This document shows positions 16,968-25,534 of a stretch of 64,000 nt of DNA, in pieces. The stretch covers positions 47,843 through 111,842 of the forward strand of contig NZ_AGJJ02000001.1 in NCBI RefSeq assembly GCF_000243415.2, given 5' to 3'. The number at the start of each line of letters is the position of its first letter. The first letter of the stretch is position 1. This DNA comes from Mycolicibacterium tusciae JS617 (GTDB lineage: Bacteria; Actinomycetota; Actinomycetes; Mycobacteriales; Mycobacteriaceae). The notes beneath the pieces are model-generated. The model ran no database searches and was not told where the DNA came from. It saw only the letters and a program-made list of their open reading frames with translations. Made by a program: the position numbers and the translations under genes.

Positions 16968-17021
16968 GCCCACCCCCTTCCCGGTTCAACCCCAGCCCGA
17001 CGGCCCCTCACGCCCGTGAGG

Positions 17022-17339
17022 TCAGATCTGCACCGCGGCGTCGATGGCGCGGGCGGTGTCGTCGTCAGCGACCTCGAATCCCGTCCGATGATTGCGCAAT
17101 TTCTGTGCGTGCGCCCGCGCCCAGGCAATGACGCGCTCATAGCTCAGACCGCGTTCGGTCGTTTCCAGGGCCTTGGCCTGGATGAACGCCGAATAGATCG
17201 GCCCCAACTGGTTGTTCAACTGCTCGATGTCGGGCTGTGTCGACGCCAGGTATTGCGCCAACTCGTCGGCGTAGGTGTCCCAGCGGTCGGCCAGGGCGGC
17301 CGCGGCCTCGGGGTCCAGACTGATCTGATCAGCGCTCAT
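17022..17339 (-). CDS. EspC-like (DUF2580 / WXG100-superfamily) secreted protein
   Basis: A 105-residue helical-hairpin protein, the first gene of the ESX operon. It starts with the pattern typical of EspC-family proteins (ISLDPEAAAALADRWD), has a central loop (NNQLGPIYSAF), and ends with a helix carrying GFEVADDDTARAID. This corresponds to the C-terminal export signal Y-x-x-x-D/E followed by a helix, with Phe in place of Tyr. It probably pairs with the EspB-like product encoded 55 bases downstream. A divergent gene for a tandem-repeat DNA-binding-like protein lies on the other side of the shared 160-bp intergenic region. Confidence 0.75.
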   Translation of the reverse strand: MSADQISLDPEAAAALADRWDTYADELAQYLASTQPDIEQLNNQLGPIYSAFIQAKALETTERGLSYERVIAWARAHAQKLRNHRTGFEVADDDTARAIDAAVQI

Positions 17340-17478
17340 AACAGTGTGTGCCTCTCTCGTGCCCGCCGAATGTGCTTAACATGTTCACGAACTGCTCCAT
17401 TGTGTACTGTACGTCTCATTGCGCGCAAGGGGAATGCGCAAGACACGCCGAACCCACTTACAGGGTAAATCGGTTCCG

Positions 17479-17495
17479 AGGTGAAAGGGTCACCT
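17479..17495. promoter_or_regulatory. Inverted repeat AGGTGA-N5-TCACCT over ribosome site
   Basis: A perfect 6-bp inverted repeat with spacer AAGGG lies between the ESX operon and the divergent RHH-like gene. It covers that gene's Shine-Dalgarno and ends four bases before its ATG. The place suits an operator for autoregulation by the RHH-like protein, or a stem that hides the ribosome site. Confidence 0.5.
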
Positions 17496-17498
17496 GTT

Positions 17499-17996
17499 AT
17501 GGAGATGCACCGTCGCCATCGCAGCACCTACAAGGGTGATCGGGCCCAGATCATGGCCCGACCACACCCGACCGTTTGCGCCCTGGTCCGGGAACGCGCC
17601 GCACTGCTGAACATTGCGGTGGCGCAGTACGCCGGAGACGTGGTGTCGACGCACGTCGGCCTCGACCATCTCGTCCGCGAACTGCACGGCCTGGATCTGG
17701 GCATGCTGCCCCCGGCGGCCCCGGATCTGGGACGCGCTTCCTACGTCGAAGCGCTACGGGCCCCCAGCTTCGTCAAGGCCATCGCCCCGCGTGAGGTCTA
17801 CAACGTGGTCAGAACCCGTGCCGCGATGATGGGCATCTCCATGGGCCGCTACCTCGGCGATGTGCTGTGCGAGCACGTCGGCATGCCCGATCTGATGACC
17901 GACCTATACGGGTTCGACCTCGAGGAGTTGAACCACCTCGCGGGCCTGCCCACCGGTGCGCCGGGGCGCGGTGAGGAGCTGCCGTTGGCGATCTGA
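17499..17996 (+). CDS. Tandem ribbon-helix-helix-like regulator, divergent from ESX operon
   Basis: A 165-residue protein holding two copies of one 43-residue unit: ALVRERAALLNIAVAQYAGD...HVG...L at about residues 25-68, and NVVRTRAAMMGISMGRYLGD...HVG...L at about 97-140. Each unit has the strand plus two-helix pattern of a ribbon-helix-helix DNA-binding motif, so one chain may act as a covalent dimer. ATG 17499 follows AAAGGG by nine bases; GTG 17481 in frame is less likely because the ribosome site would be inside the gene. Transcribed away from the ESX operon across a shared control region, it is a good candidate regulator of that operon and of itself. DNA binding is inferred. Confidence 0.65.
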   Translation: MEMHRRHRSTYKGDRAQIMARPHPTVCALVRERAALLNIAVAQYAGDVVSTHVGLDHLVRELHGLDLGMLPPAAPDLGRASYVEALRAPSFVKAIAPREVYNVVRTRAAMMGISMGRYLGDVLCEHVGMPDLMTDLYGFDLEELNHLAGLPTGAPGRGEELPLAI

Positions 17997-18087
17997 ACAC
18001 CCCAGCCCCGTCGTCTTTGACGGACCAATGGGGGCAGATGTGACAAATACATAGCTGGCGTGCGGATTTCCACCCCGACATGAACAA

Positions 18088-18106
18088 AGGCCCCGCTAGG
18101 GGGCCT
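18088..18106 (+). terminator. Hairpin terminator candidate after RHH-like gene
   Basis: AGGCCCC-GCTA-GGGGGCCT forms a strong GC stem about 90 bases after the stop of the RHH-like gene, followed by a TTCGGGTTTCGTTTCG stretch. It lacks a clean T run, which is common in actinobacteria. The rest of 18000-18302 holds no gene that I can support. Confidence 0.5.
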
Positions 18107-18302
18107 CGTTCGGGTTTCGTTTCGAAGTTAGCCGCTTCGAATCCGGGTCCGCACCCGTTTCCCCGAAGGGACTTGTCTTGACCGACTCGTCTCACGGTAG
18201 CGCATACCCGCGGTTCTTTCCAGAATTGGCGCGGAGTCTGTGCAGAAACCGTGACCTTTCGCGCACCCCGACGATTGGGGTGCCGTACACACCGACCCCC
18301 AG

Positions 18303-20357
18303 GTGGGCGGTGTAGCCGTGGCACACCACGTGCCACCTTCACCCACTCCCGACCAGGTGTGGGCTGCACTGGCACCGCTGCTGAGCGCCCCCGGGCGCAC
18401 CACGATGCGCCTGTACAACCCGAAGACCGGCAAGTTCAGCACCAGCCGCCAGCTGACCCGCAAACTGCCGGGCCGACCCGCAGCGGTCTACCTTTACACA
18501 GAACACGCCGCGACCACCCGCATCCTGGCGTTGGACTTCGACTCCACACGCGGCGGGCCCGCCGCTGTGCAGCGTGACGTCGACATCGCCCGCCACTGGC
18601 TCACAGCCGCCGGCGGCCGCCTGATCATCGACCGCTCCACCAACGGCGGCATGCACATCATCTGCCCGCTGGCGCCGGCCACCAGCGCCACCCACACCGA
18701 GATCACACACCTGGTAGCGGTCCTGGCCGCACATCTGCCGACCCTGGACACCTCACCCAACGGCAACATTGCCACCGGATGCCTGAGCCTGCCCGGCACC
18801 CTCGACAAGCAGGGCGGCCACCGCCAGCTCCTCGGCAGCCTCAGCGATGCCCTCAACACCATCGCCGACGGCTCCACCCCAGACTTCCTCCCCACCCTCT
18901 ACGCCCACCTCGGCATCCTCAAACGGCCATCCACCCCGGCCCCGGGACCCACCGACAACACCACCACAGCCCCCGACAGCTGCCCGGCCCTGACACAGTT
19001 CACCACCGGCGACGGCGAGGACCTGCGCCTAGCGCCCGCCCACAGCAACCGCGCCCCCATCCCGGCACCAGTGCTGCACTACGCCACCCACGGCGACCCC
19101 ACCGGATCGGCCGGACGCACCTGGCCCACCCACTCCGAAGCCCGGATGTCGGTGATCTACCACGCCGTGATCCGCGGCTACACCCTCAGCGATCTGCGCG
19201 CACTCATCGCCCCAGCCGGCCCCTGGCACCACGGTCTCGGCGCCGCGTTCAACCGCTACGCCAACCGCGCCGACAAAGCCCTGAGCAGGGACTTCAGCAA
19301 AGCAATGCACCACTACTACGAAATGGTGCTCATTCACCGACACCGTCAGCACAAGCTACAGAAGAACTCACCGGGGGGGGCAACAGAAAAAGGGTCCAAT
19401 CCAGCCACACGCGGACCCAGCGGACCCGTGGAACTGCGACGGTGGCTGGCATACGCCTTCCGGTGGGCTGATACCGAATACCAAGGCCGACGACAACGAT
19501 GGACGGTCAAGGTGGTGCTGCAGGCCCTGGCCTACCTGGCAATGAAATCAGGCCAGCAAGTCAACGGCGTCTGGGTGGTGGCCGTGGGGGGACGCAGCCT
19601 GTCGCTGGCCGCTGGCCTGATGACCGCCGACGCGGTGTGGAAAGTGCTGCGCGACATGCGCGACCGGGTGGGCGCTCCCCTGATTCTGACCCGCCGCGCC
19701 GTCGGTCGCGACGCCGACGCCTACGCCCTGACCAACCAAGGAGCCGACACAGTCGACATCGGCGCGGCCGAGCGAATCCGCATCGAACCCGTACACGACG
19801 CCTGGCAGATTCTGGGTTGGCGGCTGCAACGCATCCACGACCTCGTGGTCCACCACGGCCTCACCGGACGCACCGACATCTACGCCGCGGCCGCGGTCAC
19901 CCGCAGCACCGGCGACGCCATGATCCTCGACCTGCAGATCACCGGCCTGATCGCCGTCACCGGCCGCGGCACCGTCGGACCAGGTCACACCACCCTCGAC
20001 GCCATCGCCACCCAGCACCGACTCCACGACACCCGCCAAGACCGCATCGAGCGCTACCGCAGGGAACGCAACGTCTGGCAGCAGTGGCTCGACAACGGCC
20101 ATGACGTACAAGATCACCTGCTGCTCGCGCAGACCGCCGACGAGGCCTACCTGCGCGGCCCCAGCCGCGACCGCGCCCTCGCCGTGCACGCGGCCTACCT
20201 GCAGTCAGTCCTGGCCACCGGACCTCCCCCGGTACCCGGCTACGACGCATCGCCCGACACCGAAGACGACGACACGATCATCATCGAGCGCCGTGCGCTG
20301 ACCCTGCTGTGGGAACTGCTCGGCGCCGTCGTTGTCCCCGAATCGGCGTCGGCGTGA
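18303..20357 (+). CDS. Plasmid replication initiator with primase-polymerase (AEP-like) domain
   Basis: A 684-residue protein. The N-terminal 220 residues carry primase-polymerase-like signatures: RILALDFDSTRGG (motif I with paired Asp at about residues 78-80) and STNGGMHIICPLAP (motif II with His). LPGTLDKQGGHRQLLG follows, the third conserved region of these Rep/primase proteins. The middle (VELRRWLAYAFRWADTEYQG onward) looks like the helical and winged-helix part found in actinobacterial plasmid Rep proteins. Its place beside parA/parB supports a role in starting plasmid replication. GTG 18303 and GTG 18318 are both possible starts. Confidence 0.7.
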   Translation: MGGVAVAHHVPPSPTPDQVWAALAPLLSAPGRTTMRLYNPKTGKFSTSRQLTRKLPGRPAAVYLYTEHAATTRILALDFDSTRGGPAAVQRDVDIARHWLTAAGGRLIIDRSTNGGMHIICPLAPATSATHTEITHLVAVLAAHLPTLDTSPNGNIATGCLSLPGTLDKQGGHRQLLGSLSDALNTIADGSTPDFLPTLYAHLGILKRPSTPAPGPTDNTTTAPDSCPALTQFTTGDGEDLRLAPAHSNRAPIPAPVLHYATHGDPTGSAGRTWPTHSEARMSVIYHAVIRGYTLSDLRALIAPAGPWHHGLGAAFNRYANRADKALSRDFSKAMHHYYEMVLIHRHRQHKLQKNSPGGATEKGSNPATRGPSGPVELRRWLAYAFRWADTEYQGRRQRWTVKVVLQALAYLAMKSGQQVNGVWVVAVGGRSLSLAAGLMTADAVWKVLRDMRDRVGAPLILTRRAVGRDADAYALTNQGADTVDIGAAERIRIEPVHDAWQILGWRLQRIHDLVVHHGLTGRTDIYAAAAVTRSTGDAMILDLQITGLIAVTGRGTVGPGHTTLDAIATQHRLHDTRQDRIERYRRERNVWQQWLDNGHDVQDHLLLAQTADEAYLRGPSRDRALAVHAAYLQSVLATGPPPVPGYDASPDTEDDDTIIIERRALTLLWELLGAVVVPESASA

Positions 20358-20510
20358 CGACTTAGGTTGAAGTGGCTCTTGTCGGCCCCGAGTGTCGGAG
20401 CGGTACCCCGGCGCTGGGAGGGCTTGCCCGGCGGCGCCTACCGGTGCTCACCTGTTAACTAAGGTTATCTTCGCAAGCGGTGAGTTAGCGGAGGGGTGGG
20501 AGTCCTGAAC

Positions 20511-20963
20511 ATGCGTCCGGGAACCGTCGTAACTGGTCTGGCAGTGTTTTGTTGCTTGGTGGGGTGTGGAGTCGGCGGCGAGTTGACGGGTCGTTCCACA
20601 TCGGCCTCGGTAGCCCAGACCGCCGCAGGTGAACCCGGTCTGCCCGGAACGACGTTCTCACCGCTCGACATCCGCGTATACGCGCAGGTGCCTCAAAGGA
20701 GTGGCGCTGGTCCTTCAGACCCACCCATCTGGCAGTTGCCGACCGGGACACCGATCAGGGTCATATGTATCCGGGAATCACCCGAACCCAGCCAGAACTG
20801 GCCACATGAGCGGTTGAAATGGGTATGGATCCACTTTGAGGGGAAAACCCCGAATGAGGGAGGGTTCATCAGCCTGATGCAGGTCTCCATCGACACCGGA
20901 CGCGATCCGAATACGAACGCTCAGCTGACGATCGAAGACGTTGTGCCAAACTGCCCCAGTTAG
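20511..20963 (+). CDS. Putative lipoprotein
   Basis: A 150-residue protein with an export signal: basic start (MRPGTVV), hydrophobic run and lipobox LVGC at about residue 19. The mature part has a likely SH3-like fold (IRVYAQVPQRSG, WQLPTGTPIRVICI, EGGFISLMQVS) and ends with a Cys near the C-terminus (VVPNCPS). GGGAG lies eight bases before ATG 20511. It is convergent with the ParB-like gene. Function is unknown; the codon usage is less GC-extreme than in the neighbouring Rep gene. Confidence 0.7.
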   Translation: MRPGTVVTGLAVFCCLVGCGVGGELTGRSTSASVAQTAAGEPGLPGTTFSPLDIRVYAQVPQRSGAGPSDPPIWQLPTGTPIRVICIRESPEPSQNWPHERLKWVWIHFEGKTPNEGGFISLMQVSIDTGRDPNTNAQLTIEDVVPNCPS

Positions 20964-21024
20964 CGTTCCCCCAGGCAGGGTCGTCGACTTGGGGGCACTT
21001 GTGCGCTCGTTCGATCCCAACGGT

Positions 21025-21753
21025 TCAGCGATTCGGGACATACTCGGCCGCCAACGCCGCCGCGACGATCTCCGAACGGGACGCCTCCCTCCGGCCGGGA
21101 TGTCCGTCAGTGATGATCGCGTTGACCCAACTGACAATGCGGTTGAGCGCCTGATCCTCCCCACCGTTCGGGCGGATATACAGCGCCACCTGCGGGTCAG
21201 TCCTGTTCCTGCTCGCAACCGTCGGTCGCCGATAAAACGACGAGAAGTCGGTGTGCTCATCCGGGCGCCGCGCCAACACCAACTCAGGCAACCGCGCCAG
21301 ATGGCTGCTCACCGCCGCCATGATCAGCGACGTCTGCGGAGGCTGGCCCGGCTGCTCGGCGGCCGCCTTGAACGCATCAAACACCGAACCGGCCACACTG
21401 AGGCGAGTCGCGCGCACCACATGCATCACCGGATCGGACCAGTCGATGGTCAGATCCGGCAGCGGTCGCCGCCCGACGGTCTGCGCCGCACCCTCCCCCG
21501 CCGCCACTTCGATGTCTGCACGGTCAGGTGGGGTTGCAATGTCACGGACGGCGCCCCGTTCAGCACCCGCAGCTGCGCGGCTCGTCACAGGGCTGGCCGC
21601 AGCAGCAGGGGCGGTCGTCTCGGCGCTCACCTGGTCCTGTGGGGTGGCAGGGGCCGCCGCGGGATGCCTCGGAGGCGGGACCTGTCCGGCCCTGCGTTGC
21701 CTGCCCTCCCGAAGCTTGCTCAATCCACCGCTGTTGACAGCAGTCTCGCTCAC
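21025..21753 (-). CDS. ParB-like partition partner
   Basis: A 242-residue protein encoded directly after parA with a 4-base GTGA overlap, the usual place for the DNA-binding partner of a partition ATPase. The first 110 residues are Ala/Pro-rich and probably disordered. The C-terminal 130 residues hold helices (VFDAFKAAAEQPGQPPQ, TSLIMAAVSSHLARLPELVL, LNRIVSWVNAIITDG) and a final ASRSEIVAAALAAEY, which resembles the second helix of a ribbon-helix-helix protein. No classical ParB/Srx motif is visible, so this would be a small centromere-binding protein. Candidate binding sites are the ATGTTGC repeats beyond parA. Confidence 0.6.
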   Translation of the reverse strand: MSETAVNSGGLSKLREGRQRRAGQVPPPRHPAAAPATPQDQVSAETTAPAAAASPVTSRAAAGAERGAVRDIATPPDRADIEVAAGEGAAQTVGRRPLPDLTIDWSDPVMHVVRATRLSVAGSVFDAFKAAAEQPGQPPQTSLIMAAVSSHLARLPELVLARRPDEHTDFSSFYRRPTVASRNRTDPQVALYIRPNGGEDQALNRIVSWVNAIITDGHPGRREASRSEIVAAALAAEYVPNR

Positions 21754-22637
21754 AACAACGCCTCCTCATCCTGCTGGTGCTGGGCGATCGCGTTCCGGAC
21801 CGCATGAGTCAACACGGTGCGGCCCACGTCTTTAACCTCCGCGACGAACCTCGCGGAGGAAGCTGGAACCTGCCCGGATTTGCCCGGTGCACACACCGCC
21901 CCTGAAAGCTTGCGACGTTTCAGGAATGGATGGTTGCGCACCGGCGGACCCACCTCGATGCCGTAGGTGGTGCTGATTTTCTCCAAGCGGCGCACCTCAG
22001 GTTCGGGAGCGGCCTCAACCCGGTTGGGCACCAACAGCAGCGGATACCCACCCTGCAACTCGCTAGTCATCTGCTCGGTCGCCGCCAGAGCACGCGTTTC
22101 CAGGTTCACCGGCACTACCACCACGTGAGCGGCGCTGGCGGCACCCACCGTGGAGGGGACACCGCCCGGATGCGTGTCGATGATCAGCGGGCGTTTCAGC
22201 TCGGCTGACCACTTCTCCAGCGCGGCCGCCATATCGGGCCCAGAGGGTTGGTTGACCGCGAAGTCAGGGTGCGACGGGATCAGGTCGGCACGCATCCCAC
22301 GGCCCGACAGTGGACGAGGGCACCGTCCCCGCTCCAAGGCGTCCAACAGCGGCGCATTCGTGCGGGTCTCGTGGCGATACCCCCACGCCCGGGTGGCGCC
22401 GCCGGCATCCCAGTCCAGGTCCACCAGCACCCCGTCGAGTAGCCATGCCAGCTCCTTGGCCAACTCGGTCTTGCCGACCCCGCCCTTCCACGCCGCGATC
22501 GTGATGATGAGCCGATCAAACAGGTCAAGCACGTAATCCAGGCTGGCACCCACATCCACGCAGAACGTGTCCAGAGCTGACCCCGTCAGCCCGATACGCT
22601 CCAACCCCGCACCTCGCTGCACCGCCGTCCCCTGCAT
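21750..22637 (-). CDS. parA: ParA-family partition ATPase
   Basis: A 295-residue ParA/MinD-type ATPase with the deviant Walker A WKGGVGKTELAKELAW, Walker B-like region VLVDLDWDAGGATRAWG, and LIIDTHPGG. It drives segregation of the plasmid together with the overlapping downstream gene. ATG 22637 is chosen because AGGGGAG lies seven bases upstream; earlier in-frame starts at 22688 and 22655 would put that site inside the gene. The upstream 1.2 kb holds the direct repeats that probably form the centromere. Confidence 0.85.
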   Translation of the reverse strand: MQGTAVQRGAGLERIGLTGSALDTFCVDVGASLDYVLDLFDRLIITIAAWKGGVGKTELAKELAWLLDGVLVDLDWDAGGATRAWGYRHETRTNAPLLDALERGRCPRPLSGRGMRADLIPSHPDFAVNQPSGPDMAAALEKWSAELKRPLIIDTHPGGVPSTVGAASAAHVVVVPVNLETRALAATEQMTSELQGGYPLLLVPNRVEAAPEPEVRRLEKISTTYGIEVGPPVRNHPFLKRRKLSGAVCAPGKSGQVPASSARFVAEVKDVGRTVLTHAVRNAIAQHQQDEEALL

Positions 22638-23061
22638 AGGAAGCTCCCCTTCCATCCACCGCGTGTGAGGCGTATCAAACCACCACACCTACCAGCCTTA
22701 CCGCGTCGCCATGCAACATCGCTCACCGTCGCTGTGCACCGCACCTGCCCGCCCTGTCACCCACCCGTGCGGCGACGCACGACTATGCGCGATAGCACAA
22801 CTCGCTGGCGCTCACAATACCACAGATGGCAATGCCGTACAGGCCATCCGCACAGACACGCAGCACAAACCCGCCACACCACACATGCCCGCCAAAATGC
22901 CGGACACCAACGCCGTGCCCTAGCGCATCACCGCATGCCGCGCAAACGCGACGCACACACGCTGCGCACAACATAGCCACCCGTACATCACAGGCCACAC
23001 CGCCAGGCCACCGCGCCGCCTAGCAGCGCCGAACCACTGTGGCGCCGCACCGTGTGCCACC

Positions 23062-23105
23062 ATGTTGCATGACATGTTGTGCGCCAAGGCAGTATCTGAT
23101 GTTGC
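23062..23105. repeat. ATGTTGC repeats, cluster A
   Basis: ATGTTGC at 23062 and ATGTTGT at 23074 are 12 bp apart, and a further ATGTTGC at 23099 is 25 bp on. The second and third copies continue with the related words GCGCC and GCGCGCC. The 12-bp register is the same as in cluster B. Confidence 0.65.
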
Positions 23106-23297
23106 GCGCCATATCGCCAGATCAGGGGAATCGTGGCCGTAAAACCGAGGCTGTGCGCCACGTCGCACAGCCGAGAGGCCCGCACGGCACCCCTCACATA
23201 GGGGAGTCCGCGATCGTGGCGCCACGGCCGTTCAGTGGCGTTTTCCCAGGTCGTGGCTTGCTCCCATCTGAGTGCGGCGTCCGCCGGCCGAACTTAC

Positions 23298-23333
23298 ATG
23301 TTGCAGCCCATGTTGCACCCAATGTTGCCGCCG
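23298..23333. repeat. ATGTTGC repeats, cluster B (three tandem 12-bp units)
   Basis: Three consecutive 12-bp units, ATGTTGCAGCCC, ATGTTGCACCCA (one base of phase drift in the last position) and ATGTTGCCGCCG, start at 23298, 23310 and 23322. Short direct repeats upstream of a parAB pair are typical of centromeres bound by ribbon-helix-helix ParB partners, and also of iterons. Confidence 0.7.
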
Positions 23334-23611
23334 AGTCGAGCCCTGAGGGGACTCAACGCTGAGGCCTGGGGAGCCGCGGGCGCGGCCCCAGGGGGTGGGC
23401 GGGGTGGACCCGTTGAGCAAGATCGCTCGGATCAAGACGTGACGGTGGGTGAACGACCGGGCATCCGGGTCCACCTCCGACGAATGGTTCGTGGGCCCTT
23501 GCCCCCGCGATTCGCGCCCTCGGGGGAGTGGGAAGGGTGATTACGTCAGCAGGGCTGGTTACAGTCCGCAAGCATGCACACCAAGTGCGGGGGGGAGTGG
23601 ACATCACAGCG

Positions 23612-23746
23612 TGTGCGCCGCACATCAACCGGCGCACGGAATCGGGGATCGCGCGGCGCGCATGACGCCAGCACGTGCACGGGGGGGCACGAATCGAGCC
23701 AGCCCCCCGGAAGGCAGACGATGACCAGTGATGCGCGGCGCACATC
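23612..23746. repeat. GC-rich palindromes
   Basis: TGTGCG-C-CGCACA at 23612-23624 is a perfect inverted repeat about one central base. GATGCGCGGCGCACATC at 23730-23746 is a near palindrome with the same GCGCAC core. They may be protein-binding sites or simple composition effects in a region rich in TGCGC. Confidence 0.4.
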
Positions 23747-23899
23747 GAGTGCGCGGCAGGTCCCGCCCGACGGCGGCGCGGCCGCGCCGGCAGGGCATTT
23801 GCGCGGACTGCGCGCCGCGCAAATGCGCATCGACGGGTGTGCTGCGCGTTTCGCAGCGCTCCCTGAACCGGCACTTAACCGGGTAAAGTATCCGGTGTT

Positions 23900-24118
23900 A
23901 TGGCAGTCCAGAAAGCAGCAGCATTGCGTCGTGTTCGCGCCCAGGCTGGAGAGCTCGACCGGATCGACGCGGACCGCACGCGCCACATTGCGCTGCGGGA
24001 CAGGGCGATTCGCCAGGCCAAAGACGCTGGCGCTACCTGGAGTGAAATGCAGCGCGAGGCCGGCCTCACCGCAGCTGGGCTCCGGAAGGCCTTATCGCGA
24101 ACTGACAACGATCACTAA
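23900..24118 (+). CDS. Small HTH-like protein
   Basis: A 72-residue basic protein, MAVQKAAALRRVRAQAGELD at the start. The C-terminal half, RQAKDAGATWSEMQREAGLT followed by AAGLRKALS, fits a helix-turn-helix of the kind found in small plasmid regulators. A TAAAGT word at 23884-23889 lies 10 bases before the ATG, so the transcript may be nearly leaderless. It is followed by the membrane-protein gene at 24201. Likely a local transcription factor; not further identified. Confidence 0.6.
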   Translation: MAVQKAAALRRVRAQAGELDRIDADRTRHIALRDRAIRQAKDAGATWSEMQREAGLTAAGLRKALSRTDNDH

Positions 24119-24130
24119 ACCCGGTATAGT
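24102..24130 (+). promoter_or_regulatory. Promoter CTGACA-N17-TATAGT
   Basis: A near-consensus -35 (24102-24107) and -10 (24125-24130) with the ideal 17-bp spacer overlap the end of the small HTH-like gene and point to the membrane-protein gene at 24201. The sequence around the -10 (ACCCGGTATAGT) resembles ACCGGGTAAAGT before the 23900 gene, so the two promoters may share a regulator. Confidence 0.6.
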
Positions 24131-24200
24131 GCTGTTGTGGCGCGGCCGGGCTCGTTAGTCCGCGTGGCAAGTCCTCTGCCCTCGATCACCGGAGAGCGCA

Positions 24201-25469
24201 ATGACCATTTCCGCTGAGCCCACGCGCCAGCGTTTCCCGGCGCCCAAGTCCAGCCCCCCAGTCGACACCGTCGGACCCGAGCGCGCGCCGCAGCGCGGGT
24301 CGGGAGTCACCATCGCGTGCTATGTCGCTGCCCTGGCCACCCTGCCTGTCAGCCTCAACACCTCATGGCGCTTCTTCGACGACGTTCTGAATATCCCCAC
24401 CGCCGGCGGCGAGCGGTACATCATGTTCGCAGTCGCCGAGCTGGCACTGATCGTTTCGGGTGCCGGCATGGCTGTCAACGTGCGCCGCTCCGGCCACCCC
24501 GGACCGTTCCGCATGGTCGTGTGGGCGATGTGCGCCGTCTCCGGCTACATGGCCTGGGCGATGAGCGACCTCGAGGAAGGTCTCGCGCGCGTGATCCTCG
24601 GGCCCGTCCTCGGCGCGGTCATGCTGCACCTGGCGCTCGGTCTGGAGCTTCGCGCCCGCCACCATCGAACAGGAACTCTCGCCCGCATCGGCCACGAATT
24701 GCGAGAACGGATACTCTCACGGCTCGGCCTGGCCGACGACGAGCGCGATGCGCTACAGCGCACCCGCGACCGCGCCGCATTCCGATCCGCGCAGCTCAGC
24801 ATGCCCCGCCGCTGGCGGTGGTCGCGCGAAGCGCGCCTACAGCGGGCACTTTTGGCCGCCAACGTTGCCGACGACCCGCAGATGCGCGACAAGATGCTGG
24901 CCCGCCTATCTGTTCTGCATCATGCCCACGAGCTGTGCACCCACCGCCAACCCTCACCATGGCTCGACGGGCACCCCGCACCGAGCGGGGCGCCTGACCA
25001 TGACCCCGGCCCGACGCCCCCGAAACCACCGGGATCACAATCACCGCAGCAGGCCAGGACAACGCAGATCGCGCACCCGCGCGCGCCCGAAGGGCCCGCG
25101 CAAATGCACGCCCGCGACGCATCAGATCCTGGGCAGCCAAGTCCCGCCCACAGCGACCCGCGCACACTGGCCGCTGTCCCCAGCCGCACATCCGCACACC
25201 AGATGCGCGTACCTGCGCACGACAGCGTGGACGACACTGGAATCCAGAAATGGCTGCCGCTGGCCAAGACCCTTGTCCACAGCGGGGTAACCCAAGGCCG
25301 GATGAAACGACACCCCACGACCAAGCATCCCGAAGTCGTTGCCGCGATGTTGGCCCAGCACGACACCGGCACCCCGCCAAGCACCATCGGGCGCTACCAC
25401 AAGGTCCACCACACCATCGTTGACGAGATCCTCGACGCGGCACAAACAGCAACCCGCAGCGCAGGCTAA
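24201..25469 (+). CDS. Four-helix membrane protein with C-terminal HTH-like region
   Basis: A 422-residue protein. Four hydrophobic helices lie at about residues 36-55, 72-95, 105-125 and 132-155 (VTIACYVAALATLPVSL, IMFAVAELALIVSGAGMAV, MVVWAMCAVSGYMAWAM, VILGPVLGAVMLHLALGL). A basic helical cytosolic stretch follows (RERILSRLGLADDERDALQR, with WSREARLQRALLAANV), then a Pro/His-rich linker, and a C-terminal segment HPEVVAAMLAQHDTGTPPST that looks like a winged-helix sensor of chromatin sites. Actinobacterial plasmids carry SpdB/DUF2637-type membrane proteins with this general layout, often linked to transfer or spread. ATG 24201 follows GGAGAG. Confidence 0.6.
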   Translation: MTISAEPTRQRFPAPKSSPPVDTVGPERAPQRGSGVTIACYVAALATLPVSLNTSWRFFDDVLNIPTAGGERYIMFAVAELALIVSGAGMAVNVRRSGHPGPFRMVVWAMCAVSGYMAWAMSDLEEGLARVILGPVLGAVMLHLALGLELRARHHRTGTLARIGHELRERILSRLGLADDERDALQRTRDRAAFRSAQLSMPRRWRWSREARLQRALLAANVADDPQMRDKMLARLSVLHHAHELCTHRQPSPWLDGHPAPSGAPDHDPGPTPPKPPGSQSPQQARTTQIAHPRAPEGPAQMHARDASDPGQPSPAHSDPRTLAAVPSRTSAHQMRVPAHDSVDDTGIQKWLPLAKTLVHSGVTQGRMKRHPTTKHPEVVAAMLAQHDTGTPPSTIGRYHKVHHTIVDEILDAAQTATRSAG

Positions 25470-25534
25470 GCCGCGACATCCAGTCGTACAAACGACGCCC
25501 GGCGGCCTGCTCACACCTGGGTCTACATCAATCC

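Larger units (their letters stand above)
22638..23899. other. Gene-free 1.26-kb region with repeats (candidate centromere and/or origin)
   Basis: No open frame here looks coding on either strand: composition is uneven, with many TGCGC and GCAC words and frequent short spurious frames. It contains clustered ATGTTGC words in direct orientation (23062, 23074, 23099, 23298, 23310, 23322) and the inverted form (22711, 22968), plus palindromes around 23612-23746. It lies between parA and the 72-residue gene at 23900. Confidence 0.6.

Noticed and set aside
18110..18165. Possible tRNA end (CTTCGAATCCGGGTCC) before the replication gene, a potential integration site
   Set aside because: Only a T-arm-like stretch is present; no acceptor, D or anticodon stems could be paired around it.
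22700..23340. CRISPR array, considered because of the short repeats
   Set aside because: Repeats are only 7-12 bp, unevenly spread, without unique spacers of constant length, and no cas genes are present.
23353..23874. Open frames on both strands in 23.3-23.9 kb
   Set aside because: The products are Arg/Ala/Cys-rich low-complexity sequence with poor starts; they look like by-products of high GC.
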